From positions 75,706,731-75,770,730 of the forward strand of contig NC_082688.1 of assembly GCF_949987515.2 (NCBI RefSeq): a DNA stretch of 64,000 nucleotides, written 5' to 3'. Position numbers and translations under genes: made by a program. Under the pieces are notes generated by a model, which ran no database searches, was not told the origin of the DNA, and was given only the letters and a program-made list of their open reading frames with translations. This DNA comes from Delphinus delphis (taxonomy: Eukaryota > Chordata > Mammalia > Artiodactyla > Delphinidae). Shown piece by piece: positions 21,022 to 32,289 of the stretch (positions are counted from its first letter, which is position 1; each line of letters starts with the position of its first letter).

Positions 21022-21150
21022 GCTCTCTTTCTTTTCTCATCCCTTCTTTATCTTTCTTTAGTCCTCCCTCCCTCCATTTTTCCTTCCTTCTTTCTTTTTC
21101 TCATTCCATCTTCCTCCTTTCTTCCGAATCTCCCTTACCTCTTTCCCGTC
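21022..21150. repeat. Pyrimidine-rich (CT) tract
   Basis: About 130 nt, nearly all C and T on the plus strand (TCCCTCCCTCCATTTTTCC, CTTCCTTCTTTC). It is therefore purine-rich on the LINGO2 sense strand. It explains the S/L/F-rich 99-aa frame at 20890-21189. Confidence 0.85.
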
Positions 21151-21189
21151 TTATTTAAACAAAGACTTAAGGTGGCCAAAGTATTATAA

Positions 21190-23750
21190 AATGTGACCTC
21201 CTGCACACAAAAAGTAATTTGATGGAATTAGAAATTTGACCTTTCAAGAATTAATCATTATCAAAATAATTAAGCATTTAATTAATCATATGTCAAGTTT
21301 GTTTATAAGACCTTTTGGGAAGGATTTCAAAGACCACATCTCTTATGAAGCTAACGCTTAAAGAATGTGCAAACTGAGGACATTTTTCCTCTGGAGAATA
21401 AAATTCTCTGTAGCCAACAGACACATGAATATTAACTTTAGATAAAATGCTCTTCAAATTAAGTTTGAGTCCTTAAAGACAAATAAAAAATATTAGACTA
21501 TGTACATATTTAAGTCCTTTACTATCCTTAGATGGAAATGTCTATGTTAGTGTTTATGTTTGTTTTTATTCTTTTCTTTGACACTCTCGCCATGGGACTT
21601 CAATAATGGGTCCTGGAATGGAACCAAAGTCACAGAAGGATTTATAAAAGGGGAATGAAGGTATGTAGGTAAAAGAAAGAGAAGGATGTTGAGTAATCAA
21701 ACTCCTTTGTCTTGGTTTAGGAGACGGTGAGGGCATCTAAGGATTTATTGTATGAATATAATTTTCCAGTATTTTTTAGCATCAGCAGCTGGGTTCTGGT
21801 AATTGAACTCTGATTACTGCATAAAGAAGTGAAAAATGGATGTTAATTAGATAAAGTTGTCTGAAGAGAATAGCAATGTTTAGGAAACCCGGGACAGGAG
21901 AAAGGCTTTCTTCAAGTTTGTTTAACAAGGGAATGTTTCCCCTCTTCATCCTAATCCTCCTTTCTCTGTCTTCTCAAAAATCCTCCTCAGAGTCCTCTAA
22001 CAACCTGTCCTGAACAAGTCAATGCTCCACTGTGCAGAGTCTGGGATGACACTGACCTGTCCAGTGATGGAAACCTTGGGATTTGAATGTGGCTCACCAC
22101 CACCACCAATCTATAATCTCTTCACCAGCGAGGCCAATTTAAAGAATAAAAGGCCTTACTGTCTTTCATCCAAGTAGAAATTTTGGGGTATTCCAGATGA
22201 GAGAGCTGACTTTGTATTTTCTGGACCAGTGAAAATGAAGGTCCCAGGCTGCTATGTTGGGGATGCAGGAGAGAGGCTGCTCTGAGCTGCTGTCCTCTGT
22301 GACAACACCATCTGGGTCCCTTTATAGTCTTTCTGGGATTGAGGTCAACAGCTCCAATTGAAAACCTTTCATTTCTCTGCACTCTTTTATTAGGAGTCAA
22401 CACAGGTCTCTAGAGAAAGCTTTTGGGTGGGTTTTGAGTGCTGGGGAACGTGTGTAGTTTTGTAGAAGGATAGGAATGCATGGAAACATAAGGCAGAGTC
22501 AGCTTCCTATTAAGTCACCAAAGGCCTATGGGTACTATTTATTGGGATAATGGGAAAGTCCTTGACAAACCTGCAACACCATCCACACAAGGCCAGTCAC
22601 CATGACTGTGTTCCTTGCCACATAGTAATGCATGCTTTTATTCAGGGATTATCAGAACACTCAAAGTTCCCAGAGTAAAAGCACTATTCTTCCTATTTGC
22701 TGAATGTAATTTTTGACCATTGATAGTTGGGTTTCACAAACCGGGAGTAGGTAATTAAAATATCATTAAATGCATTTGATTTACTCAAAAGTTGAAACTG
22801 CAGCCATCATTAAGGTGAGTGAAGAGAAAGTTAATTTATCACTTTAGGGGTTAAAAAGAGTCACTAGGAGAAATATATGAATACTATTCTCAGCCTAATT
22901 GGGGAATTCCAAGCCTATTCAATGCTAGAAAATCCCCAAATGCTACTTGTTTTTTGAAAATATTTGCTGTAAGACTGAAAGATGGGAGATTTAGAAACAC
23001 TGTGATAACTTATCAAATCTGCTCCAGACACACTCCACATGCTTCATTTTGTTGCCAGAGAAGTTATTAAATATCTAGACTTCTGATATGCATTCTAGGA
23101 CTATAAGAGTAAAGACCTGGGGACACTTTTTCTTCCTCATGGGTTTAGCTTTGGGGACTCTGACTACAGAAATAGTTATTTAGATAATAGCAAAGGGATA
23201 AGAGATCAATTCTGTGTGACTAATCCACATTTTTGGTTACTGGCAAGAATTCAGTGATTAGAGTTAAGAAGTCAATACTGTGATTAACTCTCTGCTTAAT
23301 GTGCCAGTCTTAGTAACGTACTATTTAAAACATCTTTCTTTTTAAAAGTGCCCTTTAAGGAAAATGTGTGTGTTTGGTTCAGGACACCTGACCTACTGGA
23401 ATAGTGGTGTGCTGGTAAATGTTTAACAGCCAGTTTTCCAAAAGAAGAAAGTACCCTGTTTTCTAGCCATTACTGATTTCTATGGTGTAAATACTCCCAC
23501 TAACGCCCATATCTACCTGACATGATATCAGCATATTTATATCAGCATATTGATAATTTTTTGTGAAAAATTATCAATTGACTCTTGCAAAACTGGTACA
23601 ATTTGGATTGAACACACATAAGTAACTGAAACCTACCACTTTGAATTAAATAACTTCATATATATTAATTAGGGCAGTATTTTATATATCATATAAAATT
23701 TTGTATATAAACTTTATGTGATCAAATGTGCTAACAAATTCCCTGTATTT
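21190..23750. other. Repeat-poor intron, 2.5 kb
   Basis: No confident transposon or gene. The minus-strand 93-aa frame (22122-22403) has no motif. A hairpin lies at 23550-23577 (12-bp stem, 4-nt loop). Confidence 0.4.
23550..23577. repeat. 12-bp stem hairpin
   Basis: TTGATAATTTTT is followed by a 4-nt loop and the exact reverse complement. Just left of it TATCAGCATAT is present twice (23525 and 23540 region). Confidence 0.9.
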
Positions 23751-23756
23751 AAAAAA

Positions 23757-23767
23757 ATTGTTATTGA
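23757..23767 (+). repeat. Left TSD of the 5.9-kb L1
   Basis: ATTGTTATTGA, identical to 29683-29693. Confidence 0.9.
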
Positions 23768-24769
23768 CCGGAGGGTGGAGACACAAGATGGCAGAGTAGA
23801 AGGACTTGAGCTTACATCCTCTCACGAAAACACCAAGTTGTGACCAAAGTCACAACTAACTGCTGAACAACCATCAACAAAAAAAGACTAGAACCTACCA
23901 AAAAAGATATTCTACATCCAAAGACAAAGAAGAAGCCATAATGAGATGGTAGGAGGGGCGCTTTCATGAGAAAATCAAATCCCAAACCCACCACGTGGGT
24001 GACCCACGAACTGGAAAACAACTATATCACAGAAGTTCTCCCACAGGAGTGAGAGTTCTGAGCCCCATGTCAGGCTCCCCAGCCTGGGGGTCTGGCATAG
24101 GGAAGAGGAACTCCCAGCATTTAGCTTTGAAGGCAAGTGGGGCTTGAGTGCAGGAACTCCACAGGACTGGGGGAAGCAGAAACTCCACTCATAGAGGGTG
24201 CACACAAGTTTCATATGCACTGGGCCTCAGGGCAAAGCAGTGACTCCATAGGAGCCTAGGCCAGACCCACCTGTGGGTCTTGGAGGGTCTCCTGGGAAGG
24301 CAGGGGATGGCTGTGGCTCACTGGACACTGGTGGCAGAGGCCCCAGGAAATATTAATCATTGTGAGCTCTCCCAGAGGTCTCCATTTTGGCACCGAGACC
24401 TGGCCCTACCCAACAGCCTGTGGGCTCCAGTGTTGGGACGCTTCAGGGAAAACAACCAACAGGGTGGGAACACAGCCTCACCCACCAGCAGACAGGCTAC
24501 CTAAAGTTGTCCCAAGCCCACAGCCGCCTCTAAACACACCACTTGACATGGCTCTGCCCACTAGAGGGACAGCACCCAGCTCCACCCACCAGGGGGTAGG
24601 CACCAGTCATTCCCACTAGGAAGCTTGCACAAGCCCCTGGACCAACCTTACCAATCAGGGAGCAGACACCAGAAACAAGAGGAACTACAGTTCTGCGCCT
24701 GCAGAATGGAAACCACAAACACAGAAAGTTAGACAAAATGAGATGGCAGAGAAATGCGTTCTAGATGAA

Positions 24770-25628
24770 GGAACAAGAAGAAATCCCAGAAGAACAACTA
24801 AGTGAAGTGGAGATAGGCAATCTACCTGAAAAAGAATTCAGAGTAAAGGTAAAAAAGATGATCCAAGATCTCGGAAAAAGAATGGAGGCATGGACTGAGA
24901 AGATACAGAAATGTTTAACAATGAGCTAGAAGGTTTACAGAACAAACAAAAGGAGATGAACAATGCAATAAATGAAATGAAAAATACACTAGAAGGAATC
25001 AATAGCAGAGTAAATGAGGCAGAAGAACGGATAAGTGACCTGGAAGACAGAATGGTGGAAATCACTGCCATGGAACAGAATAGACAAAAAAGAATGAAAA
25101 GAAATGAGGACAGTCTCAGAGACCTCTGGGACAACATTAAACACAACATTCACATTATTAGGTCCCAGAAGGAGAAGAGAGAGAGAAAGGACCTGAGTAA
25201 ATACTGGAAGGGATAGTAGCCAAAAACTTTCCTAACATGGGAAAGGAAACACTCAAGTCCAGGAAGCACAGAGATTCCCATACAGGATAAAAACCAAGGA
25301 AGAACATGCCAAGACACATATTAATCAAATGGACAACAATTAAAGAGAAAATACTAAAACAACAGGGAAAAGCAACAAATAACATACTAAGGAAATCCCC
25401 ATAAGGTTATCAGCTGATTTTTCAGCAGAAACTCTGCAGGCCAGAAGGGAGTGGCAGGATATTTTTAAAGTGATGAAAGGGAAAACCCTACAACCAAGAT
25501 TACTCTACCCAGCAAGACTCTCATTCAGACTCGATGGAGAAATCAAAAGCTTTACAGACAGGCAAAAACTAAGAAAATTCAGCACCACCAAACCAGCTTT
25601 ACAACAAATTCTAAAGGAACTTCTCTAG
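24770..25628 (+). pseudogene. L1 ORF1 remnant
   Basis: L1 ORF1 encodes the RNA-binding chaperone of the L1 particle. The open part at 24911-25216 (101 aa) is the coiled-coil region, rich in heptads (EGLQNKQKEMNNAINEMK). The frame is then lost through the RNA-recognition part. The C-terminal end is readable at about 25467-25628, where LQPRLLYPARLSFRFDGEI leads to KPALQQILKELL and a TAG at 25626-25628. Stops and frameshifts make it non-functional. Confidence 0.8.
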
Positions 25629-25959
25629 TTGGAAAAGAAAAGGCCACAACTAGAAACAAAATTACAAATAGGAGAGCTCAGTGGTAAAGGCAAACATACA
25701 GTAAAGTTAGGAAATCATCCACACCACAAATATGATATCAAAACTAGCAATTGTGAGAAGAGGAGAGCACAAATGCAGGGTATTGGAAATGCAGTTGAAA
25801 TTAAGAGACCGGCAACTTGAAACTATATATCTATATATATAGCTATATCAAAACCTCATGGTAACCACAAGCTGAAAATCTACAATAGATATACACCCAA
25901 AAACGAAAAAGCAGTCAAAACACAACACTAAAGATAGTCATCAAATCACAAAATAAATG

Positions 25960-26702
25960 AAAGGAAACAAAAGCACGATGATGCAAAACCTATGGGCTGC
26001 AGCAAAAGCAGTTCTAAGAGGGAAGTTTATAGCAATACACTTTTACCTCAGGGAATGAGAAAAACCTCAAATAAACAACCTAATCCTACACCTAAAGCAA
26101 CTAGAGAAAAGAGAACAACCAAACCCAAAGCTAGTAGAAGGAAAGAAATCATAAACATCAGAGCAGAAATAAATGAAATAGAGACAAAGAAAACAATAGA
26201 AAAGATCAATGAAAGTAGAAACTGGTTCCATGAAAGTAGAAACTGGTTCCTTGAAAAGATAAACAAAATTGATAAAACCTCAGCAAGACTCATCAAGAAA
26301 AAAAAGGGAGAGTACTCAAATCAATAAAATTAGAAATGAAAAGGAGAAGTTACAACGGACACCACAGAAATACACTACAAGCAGCTATACACCAACAAAA
26401 TGGACACCCTAGAAGAAAGAGACAAATTCTTAGAAAGGTGCAATCTTCCAAGACTGAACCGGGAAGAAATAGAAAACATGAACAGACCAATCATGACTAC
26501 TGAAATTGCAATGGTGATTAAAAACCTTCCAAGAAACAAAAGTCCAGGACCAGATGGCTTCACAGGTGAATTCTATCAAAAATTTAGAGAAGAGTTAACA
26601 CCTATCCTTCTGAAACTATTCCAAAAAATTGCAGAGGAAGGAACACCCCCCAAAGTCTTTCTATGAGGCCACCATCATCACCCTGATACCAAAACCAGAC
26701 AA
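25960..26702 (+). pseudogene. L1 ORF2 remnant, linker and start of RT
   Basis: Begins within ORF2 ([20 protein letters not shown] sequence near 25995), after the whole endonuclease domain has been lost. It runs through the linker to the RT start, where [18 protein letters not shown] is open near 26534-26588, and it breaks off at KPD around 26700. A 21-bp tandem duplication at 26211-26252 repeats the codons for ESRNWFH in frame. Confidence 0.8.
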
Positions 26703-27441
26703 ACAGTATGGAGGTTCCTTAAAAAACTAAAAATAGAACTACCATACGACCCAGCAATCCCACTACTGGGCATATACCCTGAGAAAACCATAATTCAAAA
26801 AGAGTCATGTGCCAAAATGTTCGTTGCAGCTCTATTTACAATAGCCAGGACATGGAAGCAACCTAAGTGTCCATCAACAGATGAATGTATAAAGAAGATG
26901 TGGCACATATATACAATGGAATATTACTCAGCCATAAAAAGAAATGAAATGGAGTTATTTGTAGTGAGGTGGATGGACCTAGAGTCTGTCATACAGAGTG
27001 AAGTAAGTCAGAAAGAGAAAAACAAATACCATATGCTAACACATATATATGGAATCTAAGGGGAAAAAAAAAAAAGTCATGAAGAACCTAGGGGTAAGAC
27101 AGGAATAAAGACACATACCTACCAGAGCATGGACTTGAGGATATGGGGAGGGGGAAGGGTAAGCTGTGACAAAGTTAGAGAGTGGCTTGGACATATATAC
27201 ACTACCAAACGTAAAATAGATAGCTAGTGGGAAGTAGCCACGTAGCACAGGGAGATCAGCTAGGTGGTTTGTGACCACCTAAAGGGGTGGGATAGAGAGG
27301 GTGGGAGGGAGGGAGACGCAAGAGGGAGGAGATATGGGGATATATGTATATGTATAGCTGATTCACTTTGTTATAAAGCAGAAACTAACACACCATTGTA
27401 AAGCAATTATACTCCAATAAAGATGTTAAAAAATATTAAAA
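26703..27441 (+). mobile_element. Younger L1 3' end nested in the old L1
   Basis: From CAGTATGGAGGTTCCTTAAA to the characteristic CTCCAATAAAGATGTTAAAA end. It carries the last about 80 codons of ORF2 (26817-27059) and the 3' UTR of the same L1 group as at 40586-41246 and 55885-58364. Old L1 sequence stops before it and resumes after it at AAAGGCCATATATGACAAAC, about 27445. No TSD is visible. The old L1 has lost the RT segment that should lie between the two halves. Confidence 0.85.
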
Positions 27442-29338
27442 ATAAAGGCCATATATGACAAACCCTTAGCTAACATCATTCTCAACAGTGGAAAGCAGAA
27501 AGCATTTCCTCTAAGATCAGGAATGAAACAAGGATGTCCACTCTTGCCACTTTTATTCAACATAGTTTTGGAAGTTCTAGCCATGGCAGTCAGAGAAGAA
27601 AAAGAAGTAAAAGGAATCCAAGTTGGAAAAGAAGAAGTAGAACTATCACTGTTTGCAGATGACATGATACTATACATAGAAAGTCTCCAACATCCTACCA
27701 GAAAACTACTAGAGCTCATAAATGAATTTGATAAAGTTGCAGGATACAAAATTAATACTCAGAAATCTCTTGCATTCCTATAAACTAACAACAAAAGATC
27801 AGAAAAAGAAATTAAGGAAACAATCCCATTTACCATTGTATCAAAAACAATAAAATACCTAGGAACAAACCTACCTAAGGAGGCAGAAGAAATAGAAGGT
27901 GACACAAACAGATGGAAAGATGTACCATATTCTTGGATTGGAAGAATCAATATTGTCAAAATGACTATACTACCCAAAGCAATCTACAGATTCAATGTAA
28001 TCCCTATCAAATTACCAATGGCATTTTTCACAGAACTAGAACAAAAAATTTTACAATTTGTATGGAAACACAAAAGACCCCGAATAGCCAAAGCAATTCT
28101 GAGAAAGAAAAATGGTGCTGGAGGAATCAGGCTTCCTGACTTCAGACTATACTACAAAGTTATGGTCATCAGAACAGTATGGTACTGTCACAAAAACAGA
28201 AAGATAGATCAATGGAACAGGATAGAAAGCCCAGAAGTAAACCCATGCACCTATGGTCAATTAATCTCTGACAAGAGAGGCAAGAATAGACAATGGAGAA
28301 AACTCTTCAATAAGTGGTGCTGGGAAAACTGGACAGCTACATGTAAAAGAATGACATTAGAACATTCTCTAACACCATACACAAAAATAAATTCCAACTG
28401 AATTAAAGACCTAAATGTAGGTTTGAATACTATTGATATAAAACTCTTAGAGGAAAACATAGGCAGAACACTGACAAAAATTGCAGCAATATCTTTTTGG
28501 ATCCATCTCTTAGAGTAATGAAAATAAAAACAAAAATAAACAAATGCCATGTAATTAAACTTAAAAGCTTTTGCACAGCAAAGGAAACCACAAGCGAAAT
28601 AAAACGATAACCCATAGAATGGGAGAAAACATTTGCAAACAATGCGACTGACAAGGGATTAATCTCCAAAATACACAAACAGCTCATGGAACTCAATATC
28701 TAAAAAGCAAACAACCCAATCCAAAAATGGGCAGAAGATCTACACAGACATTTCTCCCAAGAAGATGTACAAGGTGACCAAAAATCACATGAAACGATGC
28801 TCGATATCGCTAATTATCAGAGAAATGCAAATCAAAACTGCAATGAGGTATCACCTCACAGTGGTCAGAATGGACATCCTCAAAAAGTCTACAAACAATA
28901 AATGCTGGAGAGTGTGTGGAGAAAAGGGAACTCTCCTTCACTGTTGGTGGAAATGTAAATTGGTACAACCACTATGGCGAACAGTGTGAAGGTTCCTTAA
29001 AAAACTAAACATAGAACTACCATATGACCCAGCAATCCCACTACTGGGCATATATCCAGAGAAATCCATAATTCGAAAAGATACATGCACCCCAATTGTT
29101 CATTGCAGCAGTATTTATAATAGCCAAGACATGGAAGCAACCAAAATGTCCATCAACAGAGGAATGGATAAAGAAGATGTGGTACATATATACAATGGAA
29201 TATTACTCAGCCATAAAAAAGAATGAAATAATGCCATTTGCAGCAACATGGATGGACCTAGAGATGATCATACTAAGTGAAGTAAGTCAGACAGAGAAAG
29301 ACCAATATCATATGATATCACTTATATGTGGAATCTAA
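27442..29338 (+). pseudogene. L1 ORF2 remnant, RT core to C-terminus
   Basis: The reverse-transcriptase motif FADD is intact at 27652-27663 (frame 27523-27783), but stops and frameshifts follow. Later pieces are the thumb and post-RT region (27961-28401) and the Cys-rich segment with [19 protein letters not shown] (near 28903-28960). The normal ORF2 end is at 29338. Not translatable as one protein. Confidence 0.85.
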
Positions 29339-29682
29339 AAAAATGATACAAATGAACTTATTTACAGAACATAAACAGACTCACAGGCTTTGAAAACAAA
29401 CTTATGGTTACCAAAGGAGAAAGCTTGGGGGGAGGGATAAATTAGGAGTTTGGGATTAACATATACACACTACTATATATAAAATAGATAATCAACAAGG
29501 ACCTACTGTATAGCACAGGGACCTCTACTCAATATTCTGTAGTAACCTACATGCGAAAAGAATCTGAAAAAGGATGAATGCATGCATATGTATAACTGAA
29601 TCACTTTGCTGTATGCCTGAAACTAACACAACATTGTAAATCATCTATACTCTAATATAAAATAAAAATTAAATTAAAAAAT

Positions 29683-29693
29683 ATTGTTATTGA
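29683..29693 (+). repeat. Right TSD of the 5.9-kb L1
   Basis: ATTGTTATTGA, directly after the A-rich tail, identical to 23757-23767. Confidence 0.9.
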
Positions 29694-29970
29694 GTACAAA
29701 ATCCTGGTGCGCCTCCTTTTACAAAACTGTTTCTGAAGAGCTGCAAGTGAATTGAAAAATTCTCAAATTCATTACAAGAGAAACTAATATAATTTTATGT
29801 GCATTTCTTAAAATGAAAATTTCTTCTGTTTAAAATATACACATTTAATTTTTCTTTTGTGTTACTACATTTTCACATTTGGGAGCTATGTAGTAAAGTG
29901 AGAGACGCTCTTCATCACATGTGGTGCTGATGATTTGAGAGCAAGTGTCTATTAGGCCTCATCTTGAGGA
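29694..29970. other. Unassigned intron
   Basis: AT-rich flank of the L1. Nothing recognised. Confidence 0.4.
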
Positions 29971-29974
29971 CTGG

Positions 29975-30200
29975 AAGGCAGTACAGACTAATGGTTAGGC
30001 CTGTGGGTTCTTGAGTCAGACTAGTTCTACCACCTGCCACCTGAATGAATGAAGTTGGGAAGTTACTTAACTTTTCTGCTTCAATTTTCCTTCTGTAAAA
30101 TAGGATAATAACAGTATTTACCTCATAGTATTGTCACAGGCTTCAACGAGTTTAATATATGTAAAGTGCTTAGAACAGTGCTTGCAACCTATAAGGACCA
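29975..30200 (+). mobile_element. MIR SINE
   Basis: AGTACAGACTAATGGTTAGG, CTTGAGTCAGACTAGTTCTA, GGGAAGTTACTTAACTTTTC, TGTAAAATAGGATAATAACA and AAAGTGCTTAGAACAGTGCT give nearly the whole MIR in order. Confidence 0.88.
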
Positions 30201-30310
30201 CATACTGCTGTTTTTATGGCCCCTCGTGATGTATTTGGGGAAGGCAGTTGACTTAAGCTAAGAGTACAGTACTTAATAAATATTGCCTTAGATGAGTTGT
30301 CTCAAGGTAG

Positions 30311-30382
30311 TGGGCCCAGCAGTCTGTGTTTTAACAAGCCCTACAGGTAAATCTGATGCACACTGAAATTTGAGAACCACTG
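30311..30382 (-). mobile_element. MER5A (hAT-Charlie) fragment
   Basis: GGCCCAGCAGTCTGTGTTTT, AACAAGCCCTACAGGTAAAT and the terminal inverted repeat TTTGAGAACCACTG at the right edge match one end of MER5A. Confidence 0.8.
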
Positions 30383-30461
30383 TTTGAGATTACCACGAGG
30401 AATTCCTGAGTTCCAGAAGAGTTAGCTTTCTTTCCAGAGGATCTGACTGATCATTTGAAGA

Positions 30462-30830
30462 TTAGCTGTACCAGAATCACCTGTAGAGTTTGTTTAAAAT
30501 GATCCACGTTTGTATAAAATATGAGAAAATACTTAAAGATGTCTTGACTGTATGTGAATAAAACAGCTCTGGAAGAATACAAAGATAATATTGGTTACTT
30601 CCACAGAAGGGAACTGGGTAGATGAGAGGCAGAGGTGGGAAAGAAAATGTTTATTGTATCTACTCTTGTCCCTTTTGAATTCTGAATGATACACAATTTA
30701 AAATTTGTACTATAAATATTATAAATTAAATTTTATATATGTATATATATAATATAGATCTGGGGGTTCTATCCCAAGCATACTAAATTGGAATCTACGA
30801 TAGCACCTGCCAAATCAGAATGCTTGTGGT
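30462..30830 (+). mobile_element. Interrupted MER5-like remnant
   Basis: CCAGAATCACCTGTAGAGTT at 30471-30490 and CTATCCCAAGCATACTAAAT at 30769-30788 look like successive parts of a MER5-type element. They are split by about 250 bp that include another old dispersed-repeat-like piece (AGGGAACTGGGTAGATGAG) and a TA-rich run at 30725-30755. Low certainty. Confidence 0.35.
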
Positions 30831-31084
30831 AGATTTCTAGAATATCTATGTAGTTGCCTTGGTTAACATGATGGCATATAGGCAGATACCTATCCATTGC
30901 TAATTTCCATAGTGTAAATACTCCCACCATGACCAATTTTTAGCTGTGCTAGTGGTTTGATGTTGCTCAATTGCTCTCTTCATTCGGCCAACAGAAAAAA
31001 AAGGAGACATATCCATATGTGGACAGATGAAAGGCATAGTTATGGCTTGTATCACTTGGAAAGCCTTTATATATGACGAGATAT

Positions 31085-31245
31085 TATTGGGACTATGAGG
31101 TAGGAGCCTTGGCTTCTATCTGATCCTGACACTAACTGGGTAAGACCCTTAACTTTTCCATCTCTCAGTTTCCTTATCTATCAAATGGGGACATTAATAA
31201 CTGTCTTACTTACATCACTGGGTCAAGTGGGATTAGATCCAACAC
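31085..31245 (+). mobile_element. MIR SINE
   Basis: CTGATCCTGACACTAACTGG, CTCTCAGTTTCCTTATCTAT, CAAATGGGGACATTAATAAC, and a 3' end near ACATCACTGGGTCAAGTGGG. Confidence 0.75.
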
Positions 31246-32080
31246 AACTTCTAGGATGCAAAGTTAATGAAAAAGGTAATTAAAATTGGCTTTGATAAAT
31301 CGATTGCACATTTAGGGCATTTTAGTAACACTTCGAATTTAGTTGGGACAGAAATCTCTTACACGCCAAATGGCACGTGAGTTTCTAACTAATTTTAAAA
31401 TTGTAAAAAAATATGTTTAAAAATCTCTTCCTCCCAATAAGAAAATGCAGGGGAGATTAGTTGCCTGTCTTTGATCCCATTCAGGTTGTACAAAGTATGT
31501 GGATTTAACAGTATCTCTAATACTGTGAAAGAGTTTATAATTCCAATAGAACTGGACACATTCGATTAAAATTGATCCACAATGTCCTTGCCAAAAGAAA
31601 AGCATTCACTTTAACTGAATTATTACTAATTAGCTTTCCACACAGGCTGTAAAAGTGCCACATGTGAACCTGCCCAAACATAAGACGGAAGTAAATGAAA
31701 TGATGGCTCCGGCAGTGAAACAGAACAATACGGGAAGGGGCTTTCCTTCCTGGCACATGGCCTGCCTCACTATCCTTTTGTTACAGCAGATGAAGCTGGC
31801 GCCTGAGTTCGAATGTCACGTGGAGAGCTGCTTGGCCTCCCCACAGAGGGACCTGTCCTCAACGTCTCTGCCTGAAGTCAGCTTTCTGGGAAGGATCATG
31901 GACCATTCTTACAAGACAGACTTCTCCAGTTTTGAACCAGAGTCCCTCTTTGCAATAGAACTGTTACATCATGACTTAAACTACCCCTTTCTGCTTAGGC
32001 ACATCCAGAGTTTATATTTCCATAGAATAATTTTTGAGACCAAATTACCCGAATTCAGAAAACCTCTGAATAATGAAATA
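31246..32080. other. Unique intron with the longest non-repeat frame
   Basis: No transposon recognised. A 189-aa plus-strand frame (31655-32224) runs through it, and its last third lies in an antisense MIR. There are no domains, no signal peptide and no splice-linked neighbours that I can see. It is antisense to LINGO2. I do not call it a gene. Confidence 0.4.
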
Positions 32081-32084
32081 GCTA

Positions 32085-32285
32085 TAATTTCTATGCCAGA
32101 CACTGTGCTGGCTTCTCTGTGTATCATCTCATGTACTCCTCACAACTGTATGAAGGAGGTACTGCTGTCATCTGTTTGCTGGATGACACGATTGATTCTC
32201 AGAGCCCTTAGGAAATGGACTTGATGTCACATGCTCATAGTAGGTCTGGCTCTGTCATCTCTACTTTTATCCACTGCACTGTACG
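32085..32285 (-). mobile_element. MIR SINE, antisense
   Basis: GCCAGACACTGTGCTGGCTT, ATCATCTCATGTACTCCTCA, CAACTGTATGAAGGAGGTAC and GTCACATGCTCATAGTAGGT follow the reversed MIR. Confidence 0.75.
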
Positions 32286-32289
32286 GCCC

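Larger units (their letters stand above)
23768..29682 (+). mobile_element. Old L1, near full-length ends, internally deleted and carrying a nested L1
   Basis: The left end has the L1 5' start (GGAGACACAAGATGGCAGAG near 23778) and the right end has an A-rich tail. The outside flanks carry the same 11 bp, ATTGTTATTGA, at 23757-23767 and 29683-29693, so the outer parts come from one insertion. Inside, in order: 5' UTR (to about 24750), ORF1 remnant, inter-ORF sequence, a jump over the endonuclease region at about 25950-25975, RT part 1, a younger nested L1 3' end at about 26703-27441, RT part 2, ORF2 C-terminus, and 3' UTR. Confidence 0.92.

Noticed and set aside
20890..21189. 99-aa hydrophobic-looking frame
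   Set aside because: A product of a CT-rich tract (S, L, F, P codons). Low complexity.
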